DNA of 64,000 bases from Otis tarda. Taxonomy: Eukaryota; Chordata; Aves; Otidiformes; Otididae. The notes beneath the pieces are model-generated. The model worked only from the letters and a program-made list of their open reading frames with translations, had not been told where the DNA came from and ran no database searches. The position numbers and the translations under genes were made by a program. The stretch lies in contig CM048553.1 in assembly GCA_026413225.1 (NCBI GenBank), positions 41,394,001 to 41,458,000 on the forward strand. Direction: 5' to 3'. Positions 63,237 to 64,000 of this stretch are shown piece by piece; position 1 is the stretch's first letter, and each line of letters begins with the position of its first letter.

Positions 63237-64000
63237 GAGAATAAACATTACGGCCAACTAAATAATTCACTCATTAATTCTCTAAGGCAGGCAGAGTTTC
63301 CTAAGAGGTGTGCTCTAACCTCTACCACTTCTTATACCCATTTTACTGGCCTCACTGGGGAGAGGTCAGTGTGGAGAGCGGAGAGGACGATCACTACTTC
63401 TTCTCAGAAGAAGCTTATATCCTAATGTTAAGTAGAAACATAGATGCAAACCTACTTTTTGGGTGCAGACTGGAAACAAATCGCATAGCCTCAGCGTTAA
63501 CAATGGCCTTTCAGTATGTCTGGTAAAGCAGTGATTTCTTCTTTTTTTTAAAACTTCTCTTCTTGTTTGCTGCCTCATTTACAGCTAACAATAATAGAAT
63601 CAGGCCCAGAAATTAAAAGAAAAAGTTTAATCGCTGATGATTTTTCTATCTCTCCCAAGCAAACAACAAAAGTCCGCAACCTTTTAACCTTTTCCATCCT
63701 ATTTGCTAATTACTTATTTTGTAATTAACCCATTATGCATCTGTCATTGTGTTTCACATTAAATCACTTTTAATTGCTAGTAAGTAGGGTTTATTTAGTT
63801 CCTGGTATGGTTGTACGGGGTCATGAGTGGGGAGCTGTTGAATCATTCTGAGTTACAGGTGGCTCTCTGCAAAACTGCTGAAGTTGCTGAAGATAAAGAA
63901 GAGTTAAGCTGCTTTCCTTAGGTGATTTGATTTTAATGCCTAATGGCATATCTCTAATGGATGAAAGTTTACTACAAATACGGGAGGGCATTTTTTAATT

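Larger units (their letters stand above)
56111..64000. other. Upstream region, no gene recognised
   Basis: This 7.9 kb is mostly AT-rich with a somewhat GC-richer patch at about 58.4-59.1 kb in which both strands show long frames without recognisable domains. It contains the palindromic repeat at 59498-59608 and a T run at 63219-63236. It may be the continuation of the THRB 5' intron (if more distal noncoding exons exist) or intergenic DNA. Confidence 0.6.

Overview
The window is vertebrate nuclear DNA, almost certainly from a bird. It is AT-rich with large introns, carries four CR1 non-LTR retrotransposon copies (the typical avian repeat), and contains a multi-exon thyroid hormone receptor beta gene (THRB) on the minus strand. 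No prokaryotic genes, tRNAs, rRNAs or CRISPR arrays were seen. The exact species cannot be named from sequence alone.

Layout, from high to low coordinates (the direction of THRB transcription). 56.1-64 kb: AT-rich DNA with no recognised gene and one striking 110-bp palindromic repeat near 59.5 kb. 55.56-56.11 kb: a CpG island with a near-consensus CTCF site, a GC box and a YY1-type element, a likely promoter. 52.9-54.6 kb: two CR1 copies, one with an open 278-codon reverse-transcriptase C-terminus. 52,583-52,647: a 65-bp exon ending in ATGTCAG before a splice donor. Joined directly to exon 5 it encodes M-S-G-Y-I-P-S-Y, the start of the short avian isoform TRbeta0. 39,237-39,500: an intact exon homologous to the TRbeta1-specific A/B domain of mammals, in phase with its neighbours. 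32,111-32,438: the complete first coding exon of TRbeta2 with a TATA box and photoreceptor-type homeodomain sites upstream. 21,788-5,911: six shared exons encoding the DNA-binding domain (2), hinge (1) and ligand-binding domain (3). 5,910-1: 3' UTR and flank.

All splice phases agree. The predicted products are TRbeta2 of 476 aa (109 + 367), TRbeta0 of 369 aa (MS + 367), and a TRbeta1-like form of 457 or 463 aa if the 39.2-kb exon is included. Alternative promoters and one cassette exon would therefore swap only the N-terminal A/B domain on a constant DNA- and hormone-binding core.

The most interesting observation is the TRbeta1-like exon. From general knowledge, birds are usually described as having TRbeta0 and TRbeta2 but no TRbeta1. 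Here the TRbeta1 A/B exon appears to survive with an open frame, a splice donor and matched phases, while the ancestral TRbeta1 start codon in the preceding exon reads ATA instead of ATG. Whether the exon is ever spliced in needs RNA evidence.
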